Origin: Paragyromitra xinjiangensis
Lineage: Eukaryota; Ascomycota; Pezizomycetes; Pezizales; Discinaceae
Reading direction: 5' to 3'
Assembly (NCBI GenBank): GCA_038503065.1
Contig: JBCAMK010000009.1
Location: 682,001 to 746,000, forward strand
DNA: 64,000 nucleotides
Shown: one piece after another, positions 50,001 to 61,110 of the stretch
Layout: each line of letters starts with the position of its first letter
Numbering within the stretch: position 1 is the first letter of the stretch
The notes under the pieces: generated by a model
Seen by the model: only the letters and a program-made list of their open reading frames with translations
Told to the model about the DNA's origin: nothing
Database searches by the model: none
Translations under genes and position numbers: made by a program

Positions 50001-51491
50001 GTCCTCTCGATCTCCAGGAGGCGATGCCCGCAGCCCAAGATCGCCATTGGCGAGACCCCTTGCATACCTAGTATCCTTTCTGTAGACCTTGCAGGCGCCA
50101 CCATAATCTTCGTTATAATGGCTCCCACTGTCCCTATTTCGTAGGCTCTCGCCAAAGAATGTCGGGCGCTTCGGCGATATTGGATCGGATGAAGCAACCG
50201 TACGGATGGTCGCGCCGCGCTGAAGGTAAGCATGTTCGTGATCATCGTCGGCGAAGTCAAATGGGGAAGATTTGACAGGTGAGCGAAGATAGGGGTTCAT
50301 AGCAGCGCTGAGTGAAGTCGACGGACTTTGAGTTGGGTATTCTATCGGAGAGATGGGCTCTGTAGTATGTAAGGGAGGCGGTACGATGGGTTGTGATATC
50401 GCATCGCTCACGGACTTTTTTCGGCGCCTAAAGAATGACGGCTTCTTATTGATCGTTGAGTGCGGGGAATCGGAAGTGTGAGGTGGCAGCGAAGTTTCTC
50501 TTGGTGCTGGGTTGGATTGTTGTTTGCTGATCACACTGTTGCTACTACTTCCACTCCCACTTCCACTTCCACCACCTCCTCCTATTCCCAATACTCGTCT
50601 GAAAAAACCTTGTTTCTGTGGGGTTTTGTTAGGCATGTTCACCGTTGCAGGGTTCACGAAGGCCGGTAGCGGAGGGAGTGAAATAGGATCTTCGAAGTGA
50701 GGGTTGAATTGCTGCTGGTCTCTCCTTAAACTCCTGTTAGACTTGTTTGATGGACGTCGTACAAGGCGTGGAGATCGTGGTGGAGAGGGCGTTCGATTTC
50801 TGGGACCACTCCTTATGGAAGGAGGCGGCGCCGCATCAAAGGGGCCGTACGTATTCGCAAACCCATGTGACGAACCAAGGCCACGACCACGAGAGCGCGT
50901 TTCCCTCACGTTATCGTAGTTGGCAGCGCCGAAACTTTCTGCTCCGTTGTCAAAAGAACCGACACGTCTATTGCCGTAATTTGTTGAACCACCCGGGCCA
51001 CCACTAAAGGATCCAATGTGAGAATGATAGTTACTAGTACTATTTGAACGTCTGCCGCGCGCAGTTGGAGGTGGACCAGTCCGCTGTGAATAGTTTGAAG
51101 CACTGTCGTCGTCGTCGTCGTCCATCTCATCCACAGCAGAGAAATACGGTGAGGTGTCGAAGGCTCCGAAAGAGTCGCCGATCTTGTCAAAGGACAAGAG
51201 AAGATTGTCAACCAGTGACTCTCTCCCGTTTCCAAGGTTGAGCTGGAGGTCGTGGGAGTCTCTCTGTAGCCCCTCGGGGGATGAAGCACCTGCACTGCCC
51301 GTTACCCCCGCGGACACGGATCCCCTGCTGGACTTCCTGAAGCCGTAGACGCCCATTGCAGAATAATCGCCCGAGTAGGACATGGAGTGAATGGAATGGG
51401 AAGAGGCGGGTGGTCTAGCAGCAGGTCTCAACCTTTGATTGCTCTCCGCGTAGAGCTTGTGGGCGGCAGAACTCGCCTCGGGGGGCATCAT
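47029..51491 (-). CDS. SYT1: Sec7-PH Arf guanine nucleotide exchange factor (SYT1-like)
   Basis: Exchange factor that loads Arf GTPases with GTP, of the yeast Syt1 / fungal EFA6-like type, acting at Golgi/endosome or plasma membrane. Three minus-strand exons: 51491-49375, 49306-47311, 47253-47029 (1445 aa). The N-terminal ~690 residues are Ser/Arg/Pro-rich and disordered with a poly-Asp run (GTC repeat at about 51105-51122), poly-Gly near 50570 and a charged RERQERERVERERQ stretch. The Sec7 domain starts at about 685 and spans intron 1: RRAYMELFDFQGVNILSTLR, VVFKGETQQVDRI with the glutamic finger at about 744, and NTILFSLLMLNTDLHT. The PH domain lies at about 1128-1260 (WAKEGMLKHKHHLEG, then FFEVGTAEIVREFVTTANYW). 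The last ~170 residues include a helical ALENYVANIEAELARHNEM segment. Two ATGs in tandem (51491 and 51488) are possible starts; no ATG lies further upstream in frame before a stop. It diverges from UNC-50/GMH1. Confidence 0.88.
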
Positions 51492-54050
51492 TATTGTTTC
51501 TGCTGTAGGGCAGGCCTTGGGGGCAGCTAGTAGCTCTGCTGCAGAGTGCAACTACTATGCTAGAAATGTTTGGACTGGTGTCTTGGTGTCTATTTAGCGT
51601 GAAAATCCACGCCGTAAACGAATTGACAAAAGACACTACCCAATTATTCCACAAGGGGAAGGGAACGCGCGCCGGTTCAGGTTGGTGCCTGGCCAGCCGG
51701 AGATCTCTTCTTCCTCTAGATGTGTCTCGTCTCTCGACACCAGAGAGTCGACGAGTCGCTCTCGAGTGGCTTTTGGGAAATCTGTCGGCGGCCTGCGAGC
51801 GAATTTGGTGCGGGATGCCGGGGGGGAGGAATTGCTTTTTGTCCCCCTGTTCAGGAAAGCATCTGGCGCTCGATTTGTGATTCGGTATTTTTTTTCGGTC
51901 GGTTCCTGCGTGTTTCTGCAGCCTCTTTTTTTTTTCTTTTCCTAGATGCGCGTCTGGTTCTTCTTCCTCAGCTTTCAGAAAAACAATTTCTCAGCAAACA
52001 TCAGCACACACGTGTCCAGTGTCCCACAGCTTCTGGTACGACTTTGTGTTCAATATCTTGTCACTTTCGAGTGCCCCAGGGTCGGAATCCGCCTCCGTAG
52101 ATTATTTGGTAACAGCTTTCCTCCCTGCAGCTGTTTGTCGGATGTCCGACTCCGGATGGAATCCACGGTCACGGGATAAGGGGTTGACCAGGACAGACAA
52201 TAAAGCAGAGTACGCAGCAAGCGTAGATGGGCACTCGATAGACAGCTTGTCCCACGAGCCGCAACGGAGAATCCCAGGGTGAGATCCAGAAACAAATTGA
52301 CTGCTTCGATAGTGAGGGTACCAGCGGAGAGGAAAGGAGAGATGGGGAAGTCTTAGACAGCAGAGAGCATCATATGAACCAACCAATAATCAATTAAGAC
52401 AGTTGATGGGACTTCTGGCTATTTTATAGGGACCTTCGGTTCCTGAACACGGAGGTAATAATACAATAGATCTGTAACTTCTTACCGTACCGGACAATAG
52501 TTCGCGATATCTCATACGCCTGTAACCGAACGCGTGCAACTCCCAGCCAACTCCCAGCTGTTGGAGATCCACTCCATCCAATCCAACTACTACCGTGTGT
52601 CTTTCCAAATCCATCTTGAATCGTCAATCCTAGGACCAATTCGTCACGAGAAACTGGCGAAGAGCTGTTCGCTAAGCCTCTCCGGGGAGAATCAGAACGT
52701 TTCCTCCGTTGCCCGTCACCCCAGCAACCCCACTCGCTCCGCTTTGACCCTCCAAAACTCTAACCCCAAAGTCGACAATTCATCTGCTAATCGATGTCGT
52801 AAAACCACGTGCAGGGACGTCTGCTAACTCTATTCAACCCATTCTCCTTGGCTCGCCCCCTCCCCCGTATCGAAAAGTTCCAGATAGGTTCCGAGAAGAC
52901 ACCATTCCCCCTTCCCTCGATTCTCGCTCCAGCCAGTCATCACGTTGTCCTACTCTGCGAACGCGTCTTTTGCCATATTACCCATCATGCAAGGGAAGGG
53001 TTGGCAGGAACTTGTTTTGCATTCATGCGTTGTGCTTGGAAAGGAGGGTGGGGGTCACCTTGGCGGAATCCAGGGGTAAAATCAGATGCGATATCGCACG
53101 CTAGAACCAGGAACCCTGTCATTGAATATCACTCGGCACTAAGACACTGTAATACACACCTAACCCTAGCCTTTTCAGGAACTTTACACGGGAGTGATTA
53201 TTCTGCTTAAAAGGGGGGGGGATTATGCCACTCTGGATAATTATCTAGTGCCAGAGAAATTAGTAGCCTGTAATCACAAAATATCGATTTGCTAAATCAG
53301 ACCAGATCATAGTGAGGCCATTATTTGCTATCTCGGCTCGCAAAGATGTCGCAATTTGTTCGAATACGAAACTCAACTCTTTGACACCAATATACCTAGC
53401 GGCCGCGGGAAGCAGGGTTCTTATGCTGAAATTTATGCAAGTCATACACTATCACTCGGACTGGCGGGTGGCATGCTCACAATTACACCTGGAGAAAGTA
53501 AAATTTGAATCTTCTCATTATGGTGTTACATCTAAAAAAATCTAGATTTTCCATACACATCTCCACCCTTGGTATAAGATGAGACTCTGAAGATCCCAAT
53601 AGCTCTCACCGTGTCGTCAACAATTAATCCCGGATCTGAAATTGCGAATCACGTCTCGGGAGCGAGGAAAATAAACCCTAATTGCTGGGCCCACTGGCGA
53701 CCCGGGCCTCTCATGCTCTAGATCATTGATCTCGATTTTGTGGAAATTTAGATCGACAGGCTCTCGGCTTTGACGTGTTGCCCAGACATCGGAGCCCGGA
53801 AGCGATTCTGACACCCGGCGCTAACCGATTGAAGGAAGCAGGCGATGTCAACACCACATTTTGCATTCAAGCCTCACAGAACATCAACACCCATCAAGTA
53901 AAGCCACGTGCCACAAGCAACATCGTCGCAGCTGCAACGCGCAACCGAACGTCACCATCGCATCCCTCTGTCGACTAATAAATCGATCAATCAAATCGAA
54001 TACCCCTCAACGAGCCTAACCCGATACCCGAAGACAAAAAGAGCTGCAGC
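51492..54050. other. Divergent intergenic region between Sec7 gene and UNC-50 gene
   Basis: A 2.56 kb stretch separates the two start codons. The first ~1.3 kb upstream of the Sec7 gene is GC-rich, with many short open frames on both strands but no exon I can support, so it is probably a long leader and promoter. 53200-53600 is AT-rich. The final 200 bases before 54051 are C/A-rich leader of the UNC-50 gene. Confidence 0.35.
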
Positions 54051-55235
54051 ATGTACGCATCTCGCACCTCGCCGCCGCCTTCGCGATCCTTCACCCCACA
54101 CATCTCGATGCCGCGGAATGGAGCACGGCCGGAATCTAGATCGACCTTGCGGCTGCCCCCGTTTTTCAAACGGCTGTTCAAGTTCCCACAAATGGATTTT
54201 GAGGTTTGTTTTGGTGAGACTGCTAGCGGGTATTTCGACTGATCATCCGAGTAGATGGCAATATGGGAAATGACAAGCCTTATAATAGCGCCCAAAAAGG
54301 TCTTTAGGTCAATATACTACCATGTACATCCCTCACTCTGTTCAGGTGTCTGGATACGCTAACTAACTACCACTGTAGAAACGTACCTCCTACCAAACCC
54401 CTCATGTCCAGCTGCCAAGACACTTCTAACAACTTTACAGAAACTAAAAACTCCTGGTCCCGCGATGATCCCTCCTTCATAGTACTTCTGACGTTCTTCC
54501 TCACACTCACATCGTTTGCCTGGGGGCTCGCCTACACGCCAGCATTCACATCCATATTGCGGCTGATGTTCGCGCTAGTGATCGGGCATTTCCTTGTTAC
54601 GAGCTTGATATTCGCTGCAGCGGGATATTTCCTGGCTGGAAAGTTCTTGAAAGTGCAGGGGACGGGGGGATTGGGAAGGGCAGGAATTGTCGGCGGAGAA
54701 GGCGAGATCGAATTTATGTATTGTTTTGAGATTGGTGTGAGGGCGTTTTTCCCAGTTTGGGTGTTTTTGTGAGTACATCCCATCAGGCTGTGGAGATGAA
54801 AGAATGTTGTAGAGAGCTGAAGGGCTGATTTTGGGGGGCACAGATATGTTATCCAGTTTTTGATGATGCCAATATTGACAAGGGAATATTGGTATGTTAC
54901 ACGAATCCTAGTCCCCGCTTATTCCCTCAATCGCGTCCCGAGATGCAGTTCTGATCGCCGTCTTCTTCTATAGGATATCAACATTCCTTGGGAATTCACT
55001 ATACCTAATAGCATTTTCGTACTACTGTGTTATAACCTTCATGGGCTACAATGGTACGTATATCCATACTCTCTTGAAGAAACCCTCAGCTGATGTTTCA
55101 AATCTAGCACTTCCGTTCTTGCACCATACGGAAATCATGCTAGGGCCTGTATTCATTCTCGTCGTGCTGTGGGCTGTCAGCTTGTTTGGTTTTAATTTGA
55201 CAAAACACATTATTCCGGTGCTCTTGGGAGTATAA
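54051..55235 (+). CDS. GMH1: UNC-50 family Golgi membrane protein (GMH1-like)
   Basis: Multi-span Golgi membrane protein of the UNC-50 family. Yeast Gmh1 binds the Sec7-family Arf exchange factors Gea1/Gea2, and animal UNC-50 is needed for receptor traffic. Six exons: 54051-54203, 54255-54345, 54441-54768, 54844-54891, 54974-55053, 55108-55235 (275 aa in this model). Key stretches are FFKRLFKFPQMDFEMAIWEM (across intron 1), APKKVFRSIYYH, KNSWSRDDPSFIVLLTFF, FEIGVRAFFPVWVFLYVIQF, REYWISTFLGNSLYLIAFSY and GYNALPFLHHTEIMLGPVFI, with five predicted membrane segments. Intron 2 is uncertain: the natural donor after YYH (CAT|GTACAT) is one base out of phase with the acceptor at 54440, so I used a donor at 54346, which adds VHPSLCS that relatives lack. 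All other junctions are in phase. It is divergent from the Sec7-PH gene, a functional link worth noting. Confidence 0.9.
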
Positions 55236-55690
55236 GGAGCAGGAACAGAAAAAATGATGGAGTTATATTAAAAGGCATTGGTATTCTAAACAAGGGGAGG
55301 ACGAGGCGAATGGACTCAAGCTGAAAGTGATGAGGTGTATTAGTTATCAAGTTTTTTTTTAATGGGTTATGGGTTGTATATATTGAATTGGGATGTGTAT
55401 GATATGGCATTGATGCGATATCTGGTGGAGTTTTTTTAGATTGCGGGATTTTCAACCCATAGCGTCGGAAGGGAAAAGGGCTTCTAAGAACGTCCCGTAA
55501 TTTTTTGATGTTGGTATCGAATTATCGCAATTGGGATAGCTTATGATGAGGGAAGGGAGATGCGAAGGAGGAAATTTACAAATTTACAAAATCTTAGTAT
55601 GTAGCACCATCATTGGGTATAACCCAAATACCGGACCAGTCGGTTGTCACCTTACTTTTGACGGCTCCACAAAGGGTAGCTCTCTCGCTG
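55236..55690. other. Convergent 3' region
   Basis: A 455-base gap separates the stop codons of the convergent UNC-50 and deaminase genes. It is AT-rich, as expected of 3' ends; nothing else is seen. Confidence 0.5.
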
Positions 55691-57497
55691 CTAGGCGCTA
55701 CCACCAACCGGTAGCCTCCCAGTTCCGTTGGGCAGAAGCGCCATTCTGCCTTTTTCCTTCTGGAGTAAACAATACTTTCTTGCCGTATCGACCGCCATGC
55801 TTTTATCTATCTGTTCCATTTCCTCCTTATTGCCAAGCTGTGGCATCCTCCAGGAAAAACACCACCTAGAATGTGTCCCTTTGGTATAAAAGGATTGCTG
55901 ACCCAAGGTGTTGTAGGCTTTTAACCATGAACTGCACCCCTGGCAACTCAGCTTCGAGACTCCGATGTAACTGAAAGGGGTGATATCATTCCATGGAGAA
56001 GGCTCGGGCTTAGGTTCGCGCTTGAGAGAGTGGAAATACTTTACGAGTAAGCACTCGCAATGGACCATCCCGGCTGCTTCTGACTGCCTATTACGGAAGA
56101 GCTTGCTGGAAATGGATTTCAGGATTTCGTAACCATACTGGTGTGCCGTTGAGATGATTATCTCTTCCCATTTTTGAGGAGTGTTTGGTAGGACGCACTT
56201 AGTGTGTTCAGAAGGGACCTGGTAAATCGATAGTTCTTTAGTGAAGCTGGACCGAAGGTGATGGGATCGAACGGAGTGGACCAAATTATGGATGTGACTG
56301 GGCAACGAGGTGAGTTTCCGCAAGTAGGTTTGCACGGGGGTTTTTGTGGAGACTGGAATGACCAACTGCTGAATTAGATACCTAATTGGACGAAGCCATA
56401 TTGCGGAAACAATACTGCATTACTTAACACTGAGTAATAAACTCACTTGTTTTATCAACTTCCTTAGCTATTTTTAACCACTTTTCACAGAAGCTCCTAT
56501 CATTATCAATGTATTTCTTATAATCATGCATGATCCCGTACATCATAATGCAAAGCGTTTTCCATTCAGGCTCTCCTAGTTGGTCACCCGCTTTTAGTTT
56601 TCGGAAGAGGGGTGCTAGAGTATTCTCGATGACATTGAGTACCCTGACTAGAGCTTTGCCCGCCTGGTGTTTTGCGGCGTTACCGCCTGTTTGATCCAGT
56701 TTTGGTAGAACCCTCTTGAGACCAATGGCAAGTTTTTCTAGTTCGGATCGGTGAGTATCAAGACTTGATAGTAATCCCTCATATGAGTGTTGATAGATGG
56801 TATGGTGTAGTTTCCAGAACAGAGCGGGATCCTTGGCCTTGGAACGGTTTTCCTGACTCTTCTTTTCCCCTTGCCCCGAAGTAGAGCTTTTATTAACCGA
56901 GTAATTTTCGATGCTGTGGTTCGAAATATCTTGTAGAATCCTCCAAACAGTCTTTAGGTGTTGTACAACCTTCTCGGGGACGTTATCATTACCAGCAATG
57001 GTAAATTGGATACGTTTTCTGACATGGTCGATCTGCATAGCTACGGCAAGTACTTGAAAATTTCGTTTGTGCACACAAACGACGGCAAGGCCATCTAAAA
57101 GCGAAGCCATGTGTCTTTCATACGAATCCTCGGCACCGTTTCGCATAAGGTTGAATGTGCTTTGACGGAAACCATCGTCGCTGTTTTCAGAGTCACCTGT
57201 GGTCATGGCAGCCATTGTGACTAGGATTTGGGACCTTGCTACGATTGGGCTGGTTGCGGATGGGATTTCCGGCGGTATCAGGTTGGAGGGGTCAGACTTG
57301 ACGGTAAGTTGTAGAGTAGGGTCGGGGTGGGGAATAATATCATGTTTGTCACAATAGTTGCACGAAATTTGGAATGAGCGGGCTCTGAATATGTCCCTAG
57401 ATGGAGTACGTGGTTGTCGTTTTACGTAAATTTTCTGGTTTGAGGAAACTCGTGGTATGATGGGTGAGGATAGTCGAAAGATTGGGTATCGAAGCAT
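55691..57497 (-). CDS. OTT_1508-like deaminase-superfamily protein
   Basis: Two minus-strand exons, 57497-56431 and 56381-55691, joined by a 49-base intron (585 aa). The C-terminal third carries the zinc-dependent deaminase signature in the form seen in the fungal OTT_1508-like family: VHCECLLVKYFHS with His about 463 and the proton-shuttling Glu about 465, then PFSYIGVSKLSCQGC with zinc-binding Cys at about 502 and 505, and a GTHSRWCFSWRMP ending. The N-terminal ~350 residues are mostly helical and charged, with SFQISCNYCDKHD near the start, and resemble the long helical leader usual in this fungal family. Members are predicted nucleic-acid or nucleotide deaminases related to toxin/effector domains and are expanded in some fungi, but their substrates are unproven. 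The zinc-binding triad and Glu are intact here, so it is probably active. The start is the first ATG of the frame; an internal start near the MAAMTTGDSEN segment is possible. Confidence 0.8.
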
Positions 57498-58796
57498 TGG
57501 ACTGTGTGTTTGTTGGGAGGAAGTAGGTTGAATAGCTATTTGGCATATTTTGGTTAGTATGGGCTGTAGGTATCGATAATTCGTCTCGGGGGTACTCGCT
57601 GTAAAAAAAAGAATGGATGTCGAATGGGTCCCCTTCTACCGTAAGAGGCCCAGATCCTGCTTGTAGTTTGACAAAAGGTGCTGGTGTCTTTCTCCTGGCT
57701 GAGGTATAAGTATCAGCGGATGTTGAAGGCCTCGTGTTGCGTAGGGAATTTCTGAGTGCTCAGAGTCGCGCCGTAATGTTAGGGTCGGAAAGTATCAAAA
57801 ATGCCTCGTAGGTGTGTGGGGTTTACTCTAAAGAAAACGAGATACGTAAGATGAAGAGCAGACACACTGCATATATTATTAAGCGGCAAGGATATGAAAA
57901 GAAACATCCAGAAATAGCTAAACTGCATAATCTTCGGCAACAAACTTTCGCGCAGTAGCAAACTACTGCTTGACGCTCTGTATTCTAGATTCCAGTGTGT
58001 AGTATCTCACGGAGGCCCAAGGGATAGGTTATGGCAACATTCCGCAAGCAGTATTAAATACATGTAACTGGGTACGGTAAGCAGTGACGGGTAAACGTTT
58101 TGGTTATAACATTAGTACCGGTTAAAGATAAGGCCTCGCAATCGCGAAGGGAGAATCTTTGTTAAAACGCCAGTCTCTGGGAATACAAACCTCCAACTCA
58201 GATGGTAATGTAGTATTTCAGACCTTGGGTTTATTGCTACCCGTGTGGTTGAAGAGATGAGCTACTCGTAAATCTGATTGAGCGGTTCTGCGAGATCGAT
58301 GCGATCCGAGTCATATCCTATGACCTTCAGCCCAAGCACCCCTGCAACGCCCCGCCTTTTGCACGAGATGCTGCACGAGATGGCAACGGTGGGGTCAGGC
58401 AGCCAGTCTCGTGCTCGCCCCGGTGTCCTACCAGACGATGCGATGCGAGTTCAGCTAAAATGATGCGCTGAGAACCGGGCGAGAGATCGCATAGAGCTCA
58501 CTTCGATTGCATGCTGCTCTCCTTATTAGATTTGTAGGTGTGGAAGGAGGGAGGGGCTTTGAGTGCCAAGAAAAAACCAGGGATCCCTATCGAGGCGCTT
58601 GGGCCGTGGGCATGCAAACAGACCTGACCACGCTCTCGGCCGTCGTCAACCACCTCATCTCTTTCTCTTCGTTCCTCGCTGCTCTATTCTTCCCTTCTAT
58701 CTATTCCTTTCATCCCCCCTTTCTTTGCTGATTCTCCTCTCCCCTCCTCGAACTCTATCTGTTTCTCTTCCCCCGCTATCAGACCCTGCTTCCATC
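57498..58796. other. Divergent intergenic region, CT-rich leader at the end
   Basis: This is the region between the deaminase start and the CBS-PB1 start. No gene is recognised. From about 58640 to 58796 the plus strand is strongly pyrimidine-rich with TTTCTCT and CCCTCC runs, a probable core promoter/leader for the CBS-PB1 gene. Confidence 0.4.
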
Positions 58797-61110
58797 ATGT
58801 CACAAGTCGGAGGAGGAGGTTCTTTTAGAGGGAACCACAACTCCCAGCGGCCTGGTAATCAAGGGCGTTCTGGAGCCCCCTCCAACCCCTCCACCATCCC
58901 TGCTGTACCCACGAGCCCTGCCGCTGCTGGCCCCTCCCACTCCGAAATCAGCTCTGGCGTTAGCGATAGCAGGAAAAGGCAGAGCAAAAGAGATGAGGTT
59001 TGTTTCTTGAGTTTTTATTCTTCTCAGCCTTGTTTCCTGGATCCTTGGAGTCACAAGAAAATAAATCCGCTTTTCTTCTCCCTCAGTTTGTGCGAAACAT
59101 GTGTATTAAATGTATTGTTCCTTCGTCTCACAGGCAATCCGTCGGAAGATCGAAAATGACCTCAACAAAAAGAAACATACCGTCTCACGGGCCCGTCAAA
59201 CCCGTAAAGTAGCCCCGGGAACCGTTATGGCCCTGCGCCCTTCCCAGGCACTGCAGATCAAACCGAACACGACCGTAGCGGAGGCAGCTCAGATTATGGC
59301 TGCAAAGCGTGAGGACTGCGTTCTTGTCACCGATGATGAAGATCGTATTTCTGGTATTTTCACCGCGAAGGATCTCGCGTTCCGTGTGGTTGGCCAGGGA
59401 ATCGATGCTAGGGATGTCACGATCGCCCAGATTATGACCAAGAACCCGCTTTGCGCACGTACCGATACTTCTGCGACTGATGCTCTGGATCTTATGGTTC
59501 GGAAGGGATTTCGTCATTTGCCGGTTATGGACGAGAATCAGGATATTTCAGGTATTCTGGATATCACAAAGTGCTTTTACGAGGCGATGGAAAAACTTGA
59601 GCGTGCTTACGCCTCTTCGAGGAAACTCTACGATGCTCTTGAGGGCGTTCAGTCGGAATTGGGATCGTCTCAACCACAGCAAATTATTCATTATGTTGAA
59701 GCCCTAAGACAGAAGATGTCGGGTCCGAATTTGGAGTCAGTATTGGATGGGAACCCGCCTACAGTGGTTAGTGTCAGGACTACCGTGAAGGAAGCCGCGG
59801 CTTTAATGAGGGAACACCATACGACCGCCGTGTTGGTACAGGATAATGGAAATATCACGGGTATCTTCACTAGTAAGGATGTGGTTTTAAGGGTTATTGC
59901 CGCAGGTTTGGATCCGAGCAATTGCAGCGTTGTAAGGGTTATGACCCCGCATCCGGACTTTGCACCCTTGGATATGAGCATCCAGGCTGCTCTTAGAAAA
60001 ATGCACGGTGAGTGAAGGGGGTCTGAATTGGATGGCGTTTTAGGCGTCAACGCTGACGGGTTCGACAGATGGACATTATTTGAACCTTCCAGTTATGAAT
60101 GATAGCGGCGAGATTGTGGGTATGGTTGATGTTTTAAAGTTGACCTACGCTACGCTCGAACAGGTAAAACCAACCCAACAGTAACTAGGGATTTCGGGCT
60201 AATAGAATTTTGATAGATCAACTCAATGGGAACTGGTGACAGTGAAGGGCCCGCTTGGAATAAGTTTTGGCTTTCTCTCGACAATGACACAGAGTCTGTT
60301 GTCTCGGACAGCACTAAACACACTGTGGGAAGTCGTGCTCTTGGGGGTCCTTCATCGCCTGTTGCTAGACATGCCTCTGCTATGTCCATGGAACGTGGTA
60401 TGTCTATGGAGCGCGGTGATAGTAGTGTTCTTTTCCCTACCGACTCAGCATCCCACCACGGTGGTGACTCTCCATCTGGCTCCGCTCTGATGCCCCCAGG
60501 CTCGAATCCTCTCGACATTCCTTTCCCTTTCAAATTCAAAGCTCCAGGTGGGCGTATTCACCGTGTCCAGGTTGCTCCCAGTGGTGGCCTCGGCGAACTT
60601 CTCGGGGCGGTGGTGGAAAAACTCGGGCACGAAGTTGCTCAGGTTGGCGGGGAGCCTACCTTTGGTCCGGATGGAAAACTCGAGGAACAAGGTTTCGCAA
60701 TGAGCTATGTCGACAACGAGGGGGATGTTGTCTCCATTACTTCTGACCGGGATTTGGTGGACGCGGTGGACATGGCTAGACAGAGTGGCCGGGGCAAAGT
60801 TGATCTTTATGTTCACGATCCGGAGAAGCCGGCAGTTACTACGACGGTTGATCCAAGACCTGTCCTGTCGGAGCCGGTAGCGCATAACCCGTCTAGGAAG
60901 AATAGGCATAAATACCATGATAGTGAAGAGTCGGATGACGAGGATGACAGCCCAACAACAGTCAGGAGGAGAACCCTACCTACGCAGCCGGCCCCGCCTG
61001 CTCCGCAACCAGAGTTGATTCCTGGTATTCCAAACGACTTGATTTTGCCGGGGGCTATTGTCACACTTGCTGTGGCGATAGTGGCTGTTTTTGCAATGTC
61101 AAGGAAATAG
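58797..61110 (+). CDS. CBS and PB1 domain protein, tail-anchored
   Basis: Fungal protein with four CBS motifs (two Bateman pairs) and a PB1 domain; CBS pairs sense adenine nucleotides, and PB1 domains mediate heterodimer binding. Four exons: 58797-58997, 59134-60007, 60069-60163, 60217-61110 (687 aa). Residues 1-67 are a Ser/Pro/Gly-rich disordered head. CBS1 (about 99-154) includes DRISGIFTAKDLAFRVV; CBS2 (165-230) has the RHLPVMDENQDISGILDITK pattern; CBS3 (283-335) has GNITGIFTSKDVVLRVI; CBS4 (345-415) has HYLNLPVMNDSGEIVGMVDV. PB1 covers about 494-580, with FPFKFKAPGGRIHRVQV and FAMSYVDNEGDVVSITSDRD (the acidic OPCA-like motif). A basic/acidic linker leads to a single hydrophobic segment at about 664-684 and a short SRK tail, so it is probably tail-anchored in an organelle membrane. 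All junctions are in phase. Its cellular role is not established. Confidence 0.9.

Noticed and set aside
49655..50260. 201-codon minus-strand ORF overlapping the Sec7 gene
   Set aside because: It is an alternative frame of the disordered Arg/Ser-rich first exon. Composition explains the absence of stops.
51492..51551. Upstream extension of the Sec7 gene to a TTG codon at 51551
   Set aside because: It is not an ATG. The tandem ATGs at 51491 and 51488 are the first proper starts in the frame.
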